Source: Pollenia angustigena
Taxonomy: Eukaryota > Arthropoda > Insecta > Diptera > Polleniidae
DNA length: 64,000 nt
Assembly: GCA_930367215.1 (NCBI GenBank)
Contig: OV884056.1
Coordinates: 119,720,053 to 119,784,052, forward strand
Reading direction: 5' to 3'
The translations under genes and the position numbers were made by a program. The notes beneath the pieces are model-generated. The model had not been told where the DNA came from. It made no database searches and saw nothing but the letters and a program-made list of their open reading frames with translations. Positions 11,215 through 23,542 of this stretch are shown piece by piece. Positions within the stretch are counted from its first letter, which is position 1, and each line of letters starts with the position of its first letter.

Positions 11215-12313
11215 GACAATTTGTCGTAATATTCTAGACGGTTTTCTTTGAAGCTTTGGGATGTTAGATGCGCATGCAGTACCCCATAATTGGATGTCAT
11301 ATGTCCATATTGGTTTTATGATGGACTTGTATAAGAGAATTTTATTGCCTAAAGACAAGTTTGAGTTTCGACCGAGAAGCCAATGTAGTTGAGCTGCTTT
11401 AAGTTTCATAGCCGTTATTTTCGCTTCAATATGACGTGACCAGGTCAAGCGTCTATTTATATGAATTCCCAAGTACTTAACATGATTTTCTACCGCAACA
11501 GTGATGTTATTTATTTTTACAGCCGGGCACGTTTGTCTTCTGAACGTGAAAGTTAAGTGAGCACATTTAGCCGGGTTAACCTTTATTCTCCATTTTTCTA
11601 GTCAGGCCTCTAGTTCATTGATGTGGGACTGCAGATTTTGCGATGCGACTTTTGGGTCATGGTTAACGCTAATAAATGCTGTGTCGTCTGCAAATGTAGA
11701 GGTATGCGTGGTCAGGTTTGTTGGCATATCCGCTGTGTATATTATATATAGAAGCGGTCCTAATATGCTGCCTTGGGGGACACCAGCAGTAATTTTCTTG
11801 AGGGGGGAGTATTTATCTTGCGACCTTACTATGAATGTTCTGCCTGTTATATAGCTCTCCAGAAGCTTGTGAGTGTTTTGAGGAAGCATTCGTGTGATTT
11901 TGATGAGTAGCCCATCATGCCAAACTTTGTCAAATGCTTGGGAAATGTCTATAAACAGGGCTGACCAGTATTGCTTTTTCTCAAACGCCGATCTAATTAG
12001 GGTGACAATTCTATGCACTTGTTCTGTTGTACCATGTTTCGCTCTGAATTTTAGATGAGGAGTTATACTTAAAACGAATATTTTTCGAAAAGCTTCGATA
12101 GGATTGATAATAAGCTTATCGGTCTGTACGACGCAACCTGGCTAGGATCTTTGCCTGGCTTGGGAATCATAACAATTATAGACCTCTTCCATGAGGCTGG
12201 GAAGTATCCGACTCTTAATATTGCGTTAAAAATGAGCAGCAAGATTCTAGAAGCAGACGATGGTAAGTTTCTTATCATTGACCCTGTGATGCGGTCAGGT
12301 CCGGGAGATTTTC
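11215..12313 (-). pseudogene. Jockey-1 ORF2: reverse transcriptase
   Basis: Read on the minus strand: KSPGPDRITGSMI, then SYRPISLLSILSKLFE, ALFIDISQAFDKVWHDG (motif A), AGVPQGSILGPLLY (motif B) and TFADDTAFIS (motif C, FADD). The Jockey-specific thumb follows with HINRRLTWSRHIEAKI and LYKSIIKPIWTYDIQLWG. Two frame changes (near 12018-12069 and 11472-11602) break it. Compared with Jockey 2 it is a clear relative of the same lineage. The upstream endonuclease lies beyond the insertion 12316-19479. Confidence 0.88.
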
Positions 12314-13696
12314 TAAGTATTTTTCGTTTAGCTGCACATTCAAGTTTGCACGAAAATTCGTGCAGGTACGCAAAATATTCTCTTACGCAGTATTCACTTA
12401 GCAGCATAAATAATGCTGCTAAGGGAATTCACTTAAATTTAATATTAATATATGTATATTAAACAGTTCATCATAAAACAATTTAGAGTGCTATATTCAG
12501 CTGTGCCGAATCATTGACACCCTTCACCGACAATTTGAATATTGAATATAGCTGAAAGATCAACTGTATTTTCAATTTAAATTTTTTTCCTTTCTTTTTC
12601 ATAAAATAGCGATATGATTCATTATTTTTTTTATGAGGCACCTACACTGAAAGAAAAACCCTTCGTAACAGGAATGAAACCGTTACGTTGACCCCCTTAC
12701 ATTAATGTAATAAAAAGCTTCATTCATTTAATGTTAATGTACATAATAGCAATGAAAGTTACATTCATGCAATGAATCGTGTAAGACAAGTGTTTTTAGA
12801 CAATTCGTGGCTTCATTGGGGCTACGAAATGTATTACATTCGGGCAATGAAAAACTTTTGAGCACGATTTAATGCATATAGTTATGAAAAAAAGTGATTA
12901 TTATTATCTTTTTGGGCTACAGTTATATAAATGTATTAATTTAAGTAACCTTTATTTCAAAAAGTAAAAAGTAATTGTAAAAATTACAGCATCTGTAAAA
13001 TTTTAATGAAATATTTACATAGCATTAGTGAAGCTTTACATTTCTGAATGACACAAGTTTTTTCCGTTTTTTAATAAAAATAATGTAATATATGAACAGA
13101 TTACAAATTAAAAGTAAAACTTTAAATTAAAAGAATAGAATTTATAAAGTTTTTATTGATTTTATTGATTAATTTATGAGTTTTTAACAATGCGCAATTT
13201 ACATTAATAATATGACAAATGTCATTCTTTTTTTCATTTTACGTTAACTTTCTGTGGAAGTTTTCTTGTAATTTCGTAACTATGAGTAAACTTTTATGAC
13301 AAAATTGCTTTATAGCAATGTAACTTTTCATACAGATATTCTAATTAAAAAAAATACACTTATACTTTAAAAAAGTTATCTCACATACACACATTCGTAA
13401 ATGAAATGTAATAATTGTAACTCCAACGTAAGTTTTCATTATATCTTCATAAGTTTCATAAAATTTAATGAGAATGAGGATCCAATAAATGGAAAATGAT
13501 AAACATGTCATAAATATAATGAATACATCATCAATGTAACGTAGCTTGTCATTATTTTAACTAAAATTTTCGAAACAAGTTATAACGGGACATTTTTAAG
13601 AAAAAAAAGTGCGAAAAACTTGCATGAAAATTTATCGTTAATGTAACAATTGTTACATTAATATAATAATATATTTAATTTAGACAACAAGCCAGA

Positions 13697-14231
13697 AGAG
13701 AGAAAAACACAAGTAAAAGAGCAGTAAAATATGACAAAAGAAAATTGTTGTAAATAAAATGATTTTTATCATTAATGTAACGTAAGTTGTTCATAAATAA
13801 ATTACAAAAGAGAGAAATAGTTTTCAAAAAGTAAATATGACGATTTTATCATTAACACAACGTAAAGTGTCATTCTATCTACATATGTACGCTTTAATAA
13901 AGATTAACGGGACTTTAACGAATGTGTGGTATTTTTTTCCTTAAAGTTGTTGCAACAACAACTTCAGAGAGAAAAACACAAGTAAAAGAGCAGTAAAATA
14001 TGACAAAAGAAAATTGTTGTAAATAAAATGATTTTTATCATTAATGTAACGTAAGTTGTTCATAAATAAATTACAAAAGAGAGAAATAGTTTTCAAAAAG
14101 TAAATATGACGATTTTATCATTAACACAACGTAAAGTGTCATTCTCTCTATGTACGCTTTAATAAAGATTAACGGGACTTTAACGAATGTGTGGTATTTT
14201 TTTCCTTAAAGTTGTTGCAACAACAACTTCA
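13697..14231. repeat. Tandem duplication of about 269 bp in CACTA 5' region
   Basis: Two adjacent copies (about 13697-13965 and 13966-14231) beginning AGAGAGAAAAACACAAG and ending GTTGCAACAACAACTTC. They are almost identical, including TCATTAATGTAACGTAAG motifs that resemble the subterminal repeats. They lie immediately upstream of the transposase and may affect its promoter. Confidence 0.85.
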
Positions 14232-14365
14232 ACATTTAATTTGTGTTATCGTTTGAAGCTTTAGTTGATTATAAATAGCCGTGATGTGAAGAAGCGAAAA
14301 GTGAAATAAGTCAAATAATTATTATTAAAACAAATTGTGAAAAAATTTACCTTTGTAAGTAAATA

Positions 14366-16762
14366 ATGTTTTGTTTTCTGTGCAAAAAAATGTTTATTGA
14401 AAATGAAAACTATTTTTATCATTTGAAACACTATCATTTTCTGAAATATATTGATGATTATAGATGCTGCGGCAGCATTTACAAAAATTCAACATTATTT
14501 AAAAAACATGTTAGAACAAAACATCCAAACGCAAGTAAATTAACTAACACAGCTTGTAGAAATGAAAAAAGTGTTTTGAATAAAATAACATTTTCTAAAA
14601 ATATTTCCAAAGTTAACAACACAGTTGATAATGAGGACATAAAATGTATAATTAAAAAATGATAATAAAAATACAAATTTTAATATTATATTAAAGAATT
14701 TATTAACATTTCAAACTCATTTGTACTCAAATTTTAAATTTTCGCGAAAAGATGCGGAAAATATAAACGACAACATGTTCAAATTAATTATTCAACCACT
14801 TCTATCTCTGTTTTGTGATTTTGGAAAAGAACTCAATAGTGATTTTTATTTACAGCTTTGTAAATTTACAGGAGAGTGCCAAAATATATTTAATTCAATA
14901 AAAACGGAGCATCTACTTCAAGCGAAATTAATGGAGGAAGATTTGTTAAGTCCTCTTGAGGAGGTGATTGTGGATATTAGCGAATCATTCACACATAAAA
15001 AAGGTAAGCGGGAGTATTTACAAATAAAAAAAAAGTTAGCCTTTATGCCCATGAAATTTTGTTTCAAAAAAATTCTTGAAAAGGACGATACATTTTTAAA
15101 TATGGTAGAGTTCATGTCCAAATCATCATTGGGTGACAGTATACAAACTATAATTCAGGCAGACCTTTGGAAAAGAAAATGTGAAATATATCCAAATAAA
15201 ATTATTATCCCATACCTTTTGTATTCAGATGATCTAGAAGTAAACAATCCGTTAGGATCCCATTCATCAAATTCAATTTGCAATTTCTTCCCTTGCCAAC
15301 CAAATGATACGAAGTTACAAAATGTGTTCTTTATTTCATCAATTAATTCAAAAGATTTAAAAAATCTAGGTAAACAAAAATGTTTAAAGCCCTTAATTGA
15401 CCAAATGATAAGTTTGGAATTAGAAGGCGTAGAAATACAGTTATCAAATGGAGAAAAGTATCATCCATATTTCATTCCTATTCTAATTTTAGGGGACAAT
15501 TTAGGCCTAAATAGCTTATTAGGTTTTTCAAAATCTTTTAACACAACATTTTGTCGTTTTTGTTCAATTAGTAAAACTGATAGTCAAAAAACACCATCAC
15601 TGATACCAGAATTGCGTAGAACATACGAAAACTACGAAAAACATCTAGAAGAAAAAAACCCTAAAGAAAGTGGTATTGTTGAAAAGTGCTTATTTAATAA
15701 AATTCCTTCCTTTCACGTTATTGATAATATGAGTGTAGATGCAATGCATGATGTTTTGGAAGGAATTTGTCATTATGACATGTGCAACGCTATTTTATAT
15801 TTTGTAGAAAATAAACAATATTTTACACTCAGAACTTTAAATAAAAGAAAAGAACAATTTGAATATGGTGAATTAGAAATAGGAAATATGTGTCAGGACA
15901 TATTAATGACTCGTGTTAAAAAGAAACATTTGAGAATGTCAGCACGTGAAATTCTTACTTTTGTAACGTACTTTCCATTAATGGTAGGGGATTTTGTACC
16001 CAGTGATGATGAAGTTTGGTCATTTGTTTTACTTCTAATTGAAATAATAGATTTTGTACTATTGTTTCAAATAAATAATTTTTCCATTAATGCTTTCAAA
16101 GTTAATGTTGAAACTCATAACAAAATTTTTTTAAATTATTTAAAGAAAATTTGAAACCGAAATTTCATATATTAAATCATTATCCAGAGGTCGCAGCTGC
16201 ATGTGGACCTGTAAGAAAATTTTGGAGTTTTCACTTTGAAGCCAGACATCGTATTTTTAAAAGCTATTCACATGCAATTACTTCGAGAAAAAACTTAAGC
16301 ATATCAAATGCAAAAAAGTACCAATTTTATTTTTCAAATTATTTGCTTTTAGAGAATGATTTTAATAAAAGACTTATTATTTTTGAAAATGATAAATGCA
16401 AAAGCCCGTTTCTTGATTTTATATCTTGCAAACTTAATAAGTCAAAAAACATTTTGGATACATATGACAAAGTAATATATGATAATGTTTTATACAAAAA
16501 GGGATTTTATGTTACAACTAGAACAAATGACTATAATATATATAAAATTATCCACATCATTGTTGCAGAGAAATCGTTGCATTTATTCGCCCAAGAAGTA
16601 TCCAATATTTTATTTCAAAAGCATTTCACAGCTTTCGAAATTAACCCTAATGATTTAGGCGAATTTGCTCTTTTAACAACTAATTCTCTAGTTGGACCTC
16701 CTACCACTCTTCTAAAGACATCAAAAGGAAAATATATGATTCGGGCTAAAGAATATGTTTAA
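14366..16762 (+). pseudogene. CACTA transposase (TNP2-like), frameshifted
   Basis: Starts at ATG 14366 with a Cys2His2-like N-terminal finger (CFLCKKMF...HLKHYH). The frame shifts by one base in an A-run near 14655, continues to about 16145 and shifts again into 16151-16762. Landmarks are ILILGDNLGLNSLLGF (Asp in the RNase H-like fold), FCRFCSISK, the signature SVDAMHDVLEGIC, and downstream PKFHILNHYPEV...FWSFHFEARHR. These are typical of TNP2-type transposases of the CACTA superfamily. About 800 codons in total. It would cut and reinsert the element at the CACTG ends. The two single-base frameshifts are the only obvious damage. Confidence 0.88.
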
Positions 16763-16775
16763 ATCTCTATTTTAG

Positions 16776-18497
16776 GTGAAGGATCGCAAGATAATTCATT
16801 AGAAAACCTATTATCTACCTGGGACTTACAACATCTCAAAATCTTTTTTGAAGGTAAATTTGATTAAACCTATTTAAAAAAAAAATTATTTATGATATTT
16901 TTTTCAGAGCAAAACATCACCACTAAAGTACTCTCAATAATGTCATTTAATGACATACATGAAATTGCGCAGCAAATGAAAATTGGCGACAAAATCCTTT
17001 TTAAACATTGTTTAGAAAAGTGGAGGGCAGATAACAACTTACCTTATTTTTCTCAAACGAATTCCACAGACTTTCAGTCTACGTCATCTTGCCCACCATC
17101 ACAATCTTCTTGCAGCGAGTTTGAAATAGAAAATACAAAAATATTGCTTTCAGAAATTTTAAAGGACCACAAACATGGTTGTAAAATTTTAGAATATTAT
17201 GAAAAATATAAAAAAATCTCTGAGGAGCAACGTTCGTGTTTAATAAATGTTATTGTTCAACATTTCGAGTCTAAAGATATTCATATGTCACTTCAAACAA
17301 GTTACCAACTAGAAAATCAAATTTTAAAATTGTTTCCAACGGAAAAATTGGAATTTTATAGGACGGAACGACGTGGAAAGATTTATGTGAAATATTACAA
17401 CAAAAGGAAGTTATTAAGATCTTTTAAAGATTGTGAATCTGTTAACTCTACACAATCTTCGGATTCAAAAGACACTTTAGGTAATATATATTTACAAAAT
17501 ATTTTATTTTTTTCTTTAAAACTAAAAAAAAAAATTTCGTTTACTTATATTTATGCATATTTGCAATTTATTTATTTAAATTAAATTAAATTTGATAATT
17601 TAACAGCGGAAGAGTATACGTGTGCATGGGCTGCATGTGGAAAATTTCGTTTGAATCAAATACAGCAAGAATCCCAAAATATCAAAGAAGTTTTAAAGCT
17701 GTGGCCGCAATACAAAGGGCCTAATGGATTTAAATTGGTATTCCATTTTATTATGAGTTTTATTGAAATTTTTTTTAATTACAATTTATTTCATTTTTAC
17801 AGATTGATGCCGATTTCAACATAATTCAAAAAAATGCAGATAACATTTTGAGTTGGGAGGATAAATTTTTAAAATTATATAGTTATTTAAAAAATCATCA
17901 AACTAAGGACAAAAATATAAACGAAATAATAACATCTATAAATAAAGATGAAATAGAAAAAGGTAATATGTAACTTTTGCTTATTACATAAATACTAATT
18001 AATAATTACTCCTCCTTTCAGAAAAAGAATTATTCCATCTTAAACTTTTGTGGTGTCTGCACTATAACTTGCACCCAACAAAAAAGTTCATCAGAAAAAA
18101 TATCAATGGCAAGAGGGAGTACGGAAAATGTACAATAAGAGATTCGCAAGAATCTTTTATTTATATAAACGAAACTATGCAGTCTTTGGAGGACCATTTA
18201 GATTTTTTATCTTCAAAAGGAGATCCAATCCAACCCTTCCTGTTGGCTTTAGGTGAAATGAAAACTTTTAAAATTAATAATTTTTATGTATATTTGGATG
18301 GCCAACTTATGTTATTTGATAGTTTTCAACGATAGTTTGATATATGTTTTAAGTCTTATCATTTGTTTAATGTCGAATATCCCTTGGCTTCTAATCCCTT
18401 TTGGATATTTATAGAAAAATATCTATACAATATATCAAAAACTGTAAAAAATAATACTAAAGTTTGCCTTCTTTTAGATGAGTTATCTAAAATGTAA
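16776..18497 (+). CDS. CACTA accessory protein, spliced, SAM-like N-terminal region
   Basis: Five exons can be read: 16776-16853, 16908-17480, 17607-17737, 17803-17962 and 18022-18497. All four introns (54, 126, 65 and 59 bp) have GT...AG ends and every junction keeps the frame, which is strong evidence for a real spliced gene. Exon 1 starts at an AG acceptor, so a first exon lies upstream and was not identified. The N-terminal region (LLSTWDLQHLKIFF...DIHEIAQQMKIGDKILF) looks like a SAM-type helical domain. The rest is unrecognised and ends in a conserved-looking C-terminal block. One in-frame TAG at 18333-18335 interrupts exon 5 before the stop at 18495. Probably the second CACTA protein, perhaps a DNA-binding or assembly partner of the transposase (inference). 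Confidence 0.75.
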
Positions 18498-19281
18498 ATT
18501 ATAATAAAGAATAATATTGACTTTTAAAAATTACTACAATTGTTTAAAAATATTTTATCATTAATACACGTTATTTAAGTTTTGTTTATTTAGAAACTGA
18601 ATTTCTTATGCTTTAATTTAATAATTTGTATAACCATAATTACAAAACCTAAACTTTGTACAAATTTACAATGTATTAAATATATGCTTTAAAAACTTTA
18701 ATAATACTTTTTTTATTTTAATGAAAAATATTCATATTTGCTATGATTAATATCATTTATATAATTACTTCTTTTCGTTAGAATGACGTAGGATATCATT
18801 AATATTACGACGAAACTATCATTATGTTAATGATATGTGTCATACTATTAATGTAAAAAAATTATTGCATTAAGAAAACAATGTGTTGCATCAATGACAT
18901 AATTCATTGCTAAAACGTAGAAAATTATTGTATTAATGTTAAATATCATTACATTAATGAAACAATATCATTAAATGAATGCAGCTTTTCATTTTATCTA
19001 CGACATACGTACATTCCAATAAGGACACAATTTCATTGTAAATACCAAATATGTTCATTGCAATTATGAAAACTTACATAAATGTTACGTAAGGTTTCAT
19101 TACATCAATATTTGAGTGTTATAATATTAATGACATAATTTCATTATATTAATGAAAATTTCTTACCTAATGAAACAATTTTCATAGCGGGAATGACGCG
19201 TTACGTTGGTTCAAAATCGATGACAAAATCGTGGCTGTAATGTAAAAAAACATTACATTTACGAAGCTTTTTCTTTCAGTG
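18498..19281. other. CACTA 3' subterminal region
   Basis: Non-coding. Packed with short ATTAATG/CATTAAT and TTACGTA-type motifs in both orientations up to the CACTG terminus, matching the 5' side. Presumably the transposase-binding region. Confidence 0.65.
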
Positions 19282-19481
19282 TAAAAATAATATTTTGTAT
19301 TAAAAATAAACTTTGTTGACCAAAAATCGAATGCTGTTATCCAAAATATGCACTTAAGCAAAATGCACGTACACGATTTTTTTTCTAACAAAATTTAGCC
19401 ATCATACACAATGCTTTGTATTTTGTGCAGATATGTAAAAAATGCAGTTAAGTGAAATGCAGCTAAACGAAAAATACTGTA

Positions 19482-20716
19482 TTCACTTTTTCTATTGCAG
19501 ATTTTACTTGAGTTATGTCAAATTTTATTGGATGATTTACCTTATCAGGAATGATTGGACGACAGGAACAAGTATGTGCATCATGTGGTGGAAAACTTTC
19601 TCAAGGTGGCCCGCGAAAGCGTTTAATTTTTCATTTGTGTTTTTGGCCCAAGTGCGGTTTTCCAGTCTTAATGGAGATTCTTGGTTTATAGGGCATTTCA
19701 TATGCCGTACAGCCTTCCACAAGCTACAATTGGAGTTGGTTGTGGCATCTAGGCTGTTTAGACAGCCTTCTATTGCAGACTCGTGGTACTGTCTCAATTT
19801 GTTGCGAAGATTTGTCAGGCATAATTGTAGTTGGGCCTTAGTGGTTGGGGAACGACTGTTATGCCATTGTCTTCTTAACTTCCTTTTTTCTCTGATAAGG
19901 GTCTCTATATCCATCGATGTATTGTAAGGAGCACGTTTAATTGTCCGCTTTATTGGGGTTGCATTTCTTGCTGCAGAATCCAAGACTTCTGTAAATCGGT
20001 CGACAGCTATTTGGATGGCAGATGAATTTTTTAGGGGAATGCACTGTGATAGCTGAGAGCTCACATACATTTTATACTTTAACCAATTTGTGTTTCTGTT
20101 TGGATAGGAAATAAAGTTTGCAGCTGCAGCGTCAGAGTTGCCTTTTAAAATGAGGATTGAAGGGGAATGATCAGACGATAGATCATAGAAGGAACTAACT
20201 AGTACCTGATCGCGCTTGATGTTTTTAATTACAGCAAAGTCAATAAGGTCTGGTAGCTTGTTGAAGTCGGTTTGCCAATAGGTAGGCTCACCACTCGATA
20301 CGACATCAAAATTTGTAATCGCCAGCAGCAATGAATTTCTGGCCCAATGTGGAGAAGAAGTTGAGAAATATATCGTGTTCAATTTTGTGCCTCGGGGGAC
20401 AATAAACGGATGACAACGTAAGTTTGAAATCAGTAAGATTTATAGATGTGGCCTGGATACAATCTTCTTCGAACTCTGGCAATGGTAAGTGTCTGATGTG
20501 TTTGTGCACAATTATGGCTGTGCCACCACAAGCCCGTCCACTGGGATGTTTTGTGTTATACGTAAGGTATCCATTTACCCTAAGCAGTTTTTATGAGTAG
20601 TGTGTTTCAGAGACAAGAAGTACGTCGATTTCATGCCTATGAAGAAAGTTTGCAACTTCGTGTTTATGTTGGGATAACCCGTTTGCATTCCAGAAACATA
20701 TTTTTAACTGGTTCAT
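19482..20716 (-). pseudogene. Jockey-1 ORF2: endonuclease and linker
   Basis: ORF2 starts at ATG 20716 with KICFWNANGL and VLLVSETHYS (catalytic Glu), then a stop. It resumes with CGGTAIIVHKHIRH, SSVYCPPRH, and IAAGDY (catalytic Asp). The residues after GDY that normally carry the Asn/His are missing, and the frame changes near 20306-20382. The rest (GEPTYWQTDFNKLPDLIDF, LSSDHSPSIL) is intact, continuing to the linker toward RT. The segment ends at the TA-flanked insertion (19479). The small deletion at the active site would kill endonuclease activity. Confidence 0.87.
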
Positions 20717-22136
20717 TTGTTGTTGAGTAGAACTTGCAGAAGCATGTTCTGGTTTCGCATCATTTCCTGAAACATGTTCTGCATAATGGCCATGAAGTTA
20801 TTCAGAGTTTGAATTAAATTTTCGATTGAGCTAGGCATATTTCCAGAAGGCATTTGAACCCTTCCCTAGGAACATTAGCGTATGGAGGTTGCTTTGCGTT
20901 GGAAGTACTCGGGGGCTTTTTCGCATTAGGGTTTCCTTTTAAGACTTGGGCAAATGATTGGTTTTGTTTGTTTGTTTGTGTAGTACTAGCAATAGAGCCA
21001 GCGGCTTGGCTGGGCGCATATGACGGACCATATTGGGAGTGAGTATATTTTTTAACTAAAGCAAGCTTTTTTTAATGCAAGAAGACTTTACAACCCCTAT
21101 AGTTTGCCGTGGGATTTTCGCCATAGCTGCTGCATTTCTTAACATTCGGGTCAGCTTTAGAACGATTACATTCGGCGGTTTTATGAGCGTCGCCACATAC
21201 CACACATACGTAAGGCAATTTACAATATGCTTTCGTATGCCCATATTTCTGGCAGTTTGTGCATTGGGAGGGACCCTTACGTTTTAATGGCTCCTCAACA
21301 GTTATTCTTCTGTTGAGTAGGTAACGCAAGTTGTATATGGGATGAACTGAATTTTTGGTTTTGAGAACCGATGATTCAAACGATATCTCAATGCGGTGCA
21401 TTGGTTGAGGAACTTTATTCCTGTTCAAAATGTTATGAACAGATTTTACCTCATACCCCTCTAGCTCTACGGCAGATTTTATTTCCTCTGTAGGAACAGA
21501 ACTATCCATGCCTTTTATGAAAATAATCAAACCCTTAGCACTTTTTAATTGATATGTATAGTAAATTCTATTTTCTGCGTCCAGGTGTCTTGATATAATA
21601 CGAAAGTTCGATTCTGTACTGGCTTGAATTTTGGTCTTTTGAATTTGCCCGCGTCGTATAGAAACGACGTAGAAATTTTTCTTACCTACAATTTGAGTCA
21701 ACATGTTGACTATGATATTTTATGTTTGCTCCCGCAGATAGATAGGTGGCGGTTTAACTTCTTTAGTGGCTGTTCCATTAGCTGATTCTGCTTCTTCATC
21801 GTCAGGTATGGATAGTACAGAGAATCTGTTAGCACTTGTTGGCAAAGAGACTACGTTAGAGCCTTTGTATTGTTTGGCCATGCGTTCCTGTTGGGTGGAC
21901 CTAGGGCTAGCCTTTCTCTTAGTTGTTGTAATATATCTGTCCATGCCTGTTTGCACTTTAGTACTTTTTGGAACAGCTCCTGCATTTATTAATGCTAATC
22001 GTGATGTTCCAGGTTTTTCGTTAATATTCCTCTGGTCAGACGACTTCACACTTTGAACCACATTGTAAACAACGTTATTAAAAATCAAAATCCGTAAATC
22101 AAAAATGGTCAACATATAAATTTCGAAAATTCCCAA
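20714..22136 (-). pseudogene. Jockey-1 ORF1 (Gag-like, zinc knuckles)
   Basis: Nucleic-acid-binding ORF1 of a Jockey-clade element. Landmarks are GMDRYITTTKR, the PPPIYLREQ motif shared with Jockey 2, an RNA-binding-like region (ILNRNKVPQPMHRIEISF), and knuckles CTNCQKYGHTKAYC, CVVCGDAHKTAEC and a third that has lost a Cys. There is an in-frame TAA just after PPPIYLREQ (about 21720) and a frame change after the knuckles. The C-terminal Met/Gln-rich helix (about 20740-20860) follows, and its TGA overlaps the ORF2 ATG as ATGA, a spacing common in this clade. Confidence 0.87.
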
Positions 22137-22140
22137 TTAA

Positions 22141-23542
22141 ATTGGTAATATCAAAAAAATTTTAATTTTTACAGTACCACTTTATATATGTGTATATGTA
22201 TACCGATCATTCACACCAATTAATGATCATATTTTGGGTTTGTGTCGAATTTTTAATTCGACTTACCTTCGTTTAAATTTTTTATTTGATTACAATTACA
22301 TATTTGTTACCCATAAGGAAAATACAGGGTAGCATAAATTTTTTTTGTAATGTGCGATAAGCAAATTAGTACTTGTGCGATAACATTTATAAATTAGTCG
22401 ATAACTATCACATATTATCATTACTACTTAAAGTAGGGCTTGAGGCTGACGAGAATCGCTCTTTTCCTTTTGATCGTGTAATAAGAAGTAGGCCAAGCGC
22501 TAAGTCTGGCACAAAAGATTAAGTAAAGAATTTAAGTAAGAACTCAATTTAATTTTATAAATAAAAGAAAGAGGAGAAAAAAAAATAAAACTATACATAT
22601 TTTTAAAGATATTGTAAGGATTCATATTGTTTTACATAAATATTAAAACCCAATTAAAAGTGGTGAGTAATTTAACAAAGCGTTGAGAGTAAATCAAGTT
22701 ATAAATAAATTAATTTATCAACAGGGTTTTAATATAATAAAAAAAGAAAAAAATTAAGAATACAATATTCTTAATCAACGGCATTTAATTAATTTGATTA
22801 ACACTAAAAAAATGGTTCGTAATAATGTCATATATATGAATATAAGGCTTCACAATTAATTAACCGAATACAAAAAAGAAAAAAAAAAACCCTTGATGGG
22901 AATCATAATTTAATGTTTAAAGTCTGATTTAATCTTTAATTTCTGATGGGATTTTGCCTGATGTAAAAGAAAAAAACCCTTTGTAGGGTAAACTTCAGTA
23001 TACGTCGTATTAATATTCAATTTCGCTACATCAAGTGCCGTTAGAAGTCGCTTTATTACATTGCATCACACTACTTTGAGATTGATTTAAAAAAAAATAA
23101 AAAAAAAAAAAACCATTTGCTTAATCAATGACGTCAATTGTAATAAGTGGAACTTTTGTTCAACTGCATATTCAACAAAAGACGTGTAAAAGAGTACCGT
23201 ACTCTTGAATTATAAAATTTAATGTTGTTAACAGAGGATCAAACGATTCAAACTCACCGAAGTGACGACGTCATCATTAATTAATAATGTTTTAAGGAAT
23301 AAGTACCCTAAACTACTAACAGTAACATTTAGCTTTAAATTAACATTACAGGTTTTTTTTTTATATGTAAACGATCTTTCTCTTAAATTCTATGCCATGT
23401 TAACATGTACTCTACAAATTTATTAAAGTATATTTGGAATTTTGAATCGATTGTTATAAATAAATGAATAATTTTCTTCTGTTGTAAAGTACATGGCAAC
23501 AATAAACTTACATTTAAACTAAAATTAATCAATAATCCTAAA
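22141..23542. other. AT-rich non-coding stretch
   Basis: Contains A-runs (22575, 22740, 22875, 23088) and ordinary AT-rich sequence. The left end of the Polinton-like element, if it reaches this far, should be here, but I found no terminal inverted repeat matching the right side. No RNA gene or coding region seen. Confidence 0.5.

Larger units (their letters stand above)
12645..19281 (+). mobile_element. CACTA (EnSpm/CMC) DNA transposon, 6.6 kb
   Basis: Ends CACTGAAAGAAAAA / TTTTTCTTTCAGTG, flanked by TA (12643-12644, 19282-19283). The CACT(A/G) terminus, 2-bp duplication and a TNP2-like transposase identify the CACTA superfamily. Both subterminal regions (about 12.65-13.6 kb and 18.6-19.28 kb) are dense with CATTAATGTAA-type repeats in both orientations, the usual transposase-binding architecture. 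It encodes two genes on the plus strand: a transposase (14366-16762) and a spliced accessory gene (16776-18497). The transposase is frameshifted, so the copy is probably not autonomous. Confidence 0.9.
12316..19479. mobile_element. TIR element with TA duplication, split by a CACTA transposon
   Basis: Begins AGTATTTTTCGTTTAGCTGC and ends with the complement (GCAGCTAAACGAAAAATACTG). It is flanked by TA (12314-12315 and 19480-19481). Taking one TA away leaves the Jockey-1 reading frame continuous across the join, which supports a 2-bp duplication. The element proper is only about 525 bp (12316-12644 plus 19284-19479); the rest is the nested CACTA. The ends contain repeated AGTTAAGTG/AGCTAAACG-like subterminal motifs. 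No transposase; superfamily unknown. Confidence 0.75.
7396..22140 (-). mobile_element. Jockey-like non-LTR retrotransposon 1, interrupted by nested DNA transposons
   Basis: Minus-strand LINE: ORF1 (20714-22136), ORF2 endonuclease (19482-20716), RT (11215-12313) and the ORF2 C-terminus (7520-7717). The pieces lie in order once two insertions (7727-11205 and 12316-19479) are discounted, and both are bounded by target duplications. The 3' end (about 7396-7440) is T-rich on the plus strand, consistent with a poly(A) tail. There is no RNase H, as expected for the Jockey clade. Both ORFs contain stops and frameshifts. Confidence 0.87.

Noticed and set aside
21766..22056. Plus-strand frames in Jockey-1 (21766-22056, 21075-21287, 12151-12462)
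   Set aside because: Opposite-strand shadows of ORF1 and RT, which carry recognisable motifs on the minus strand.
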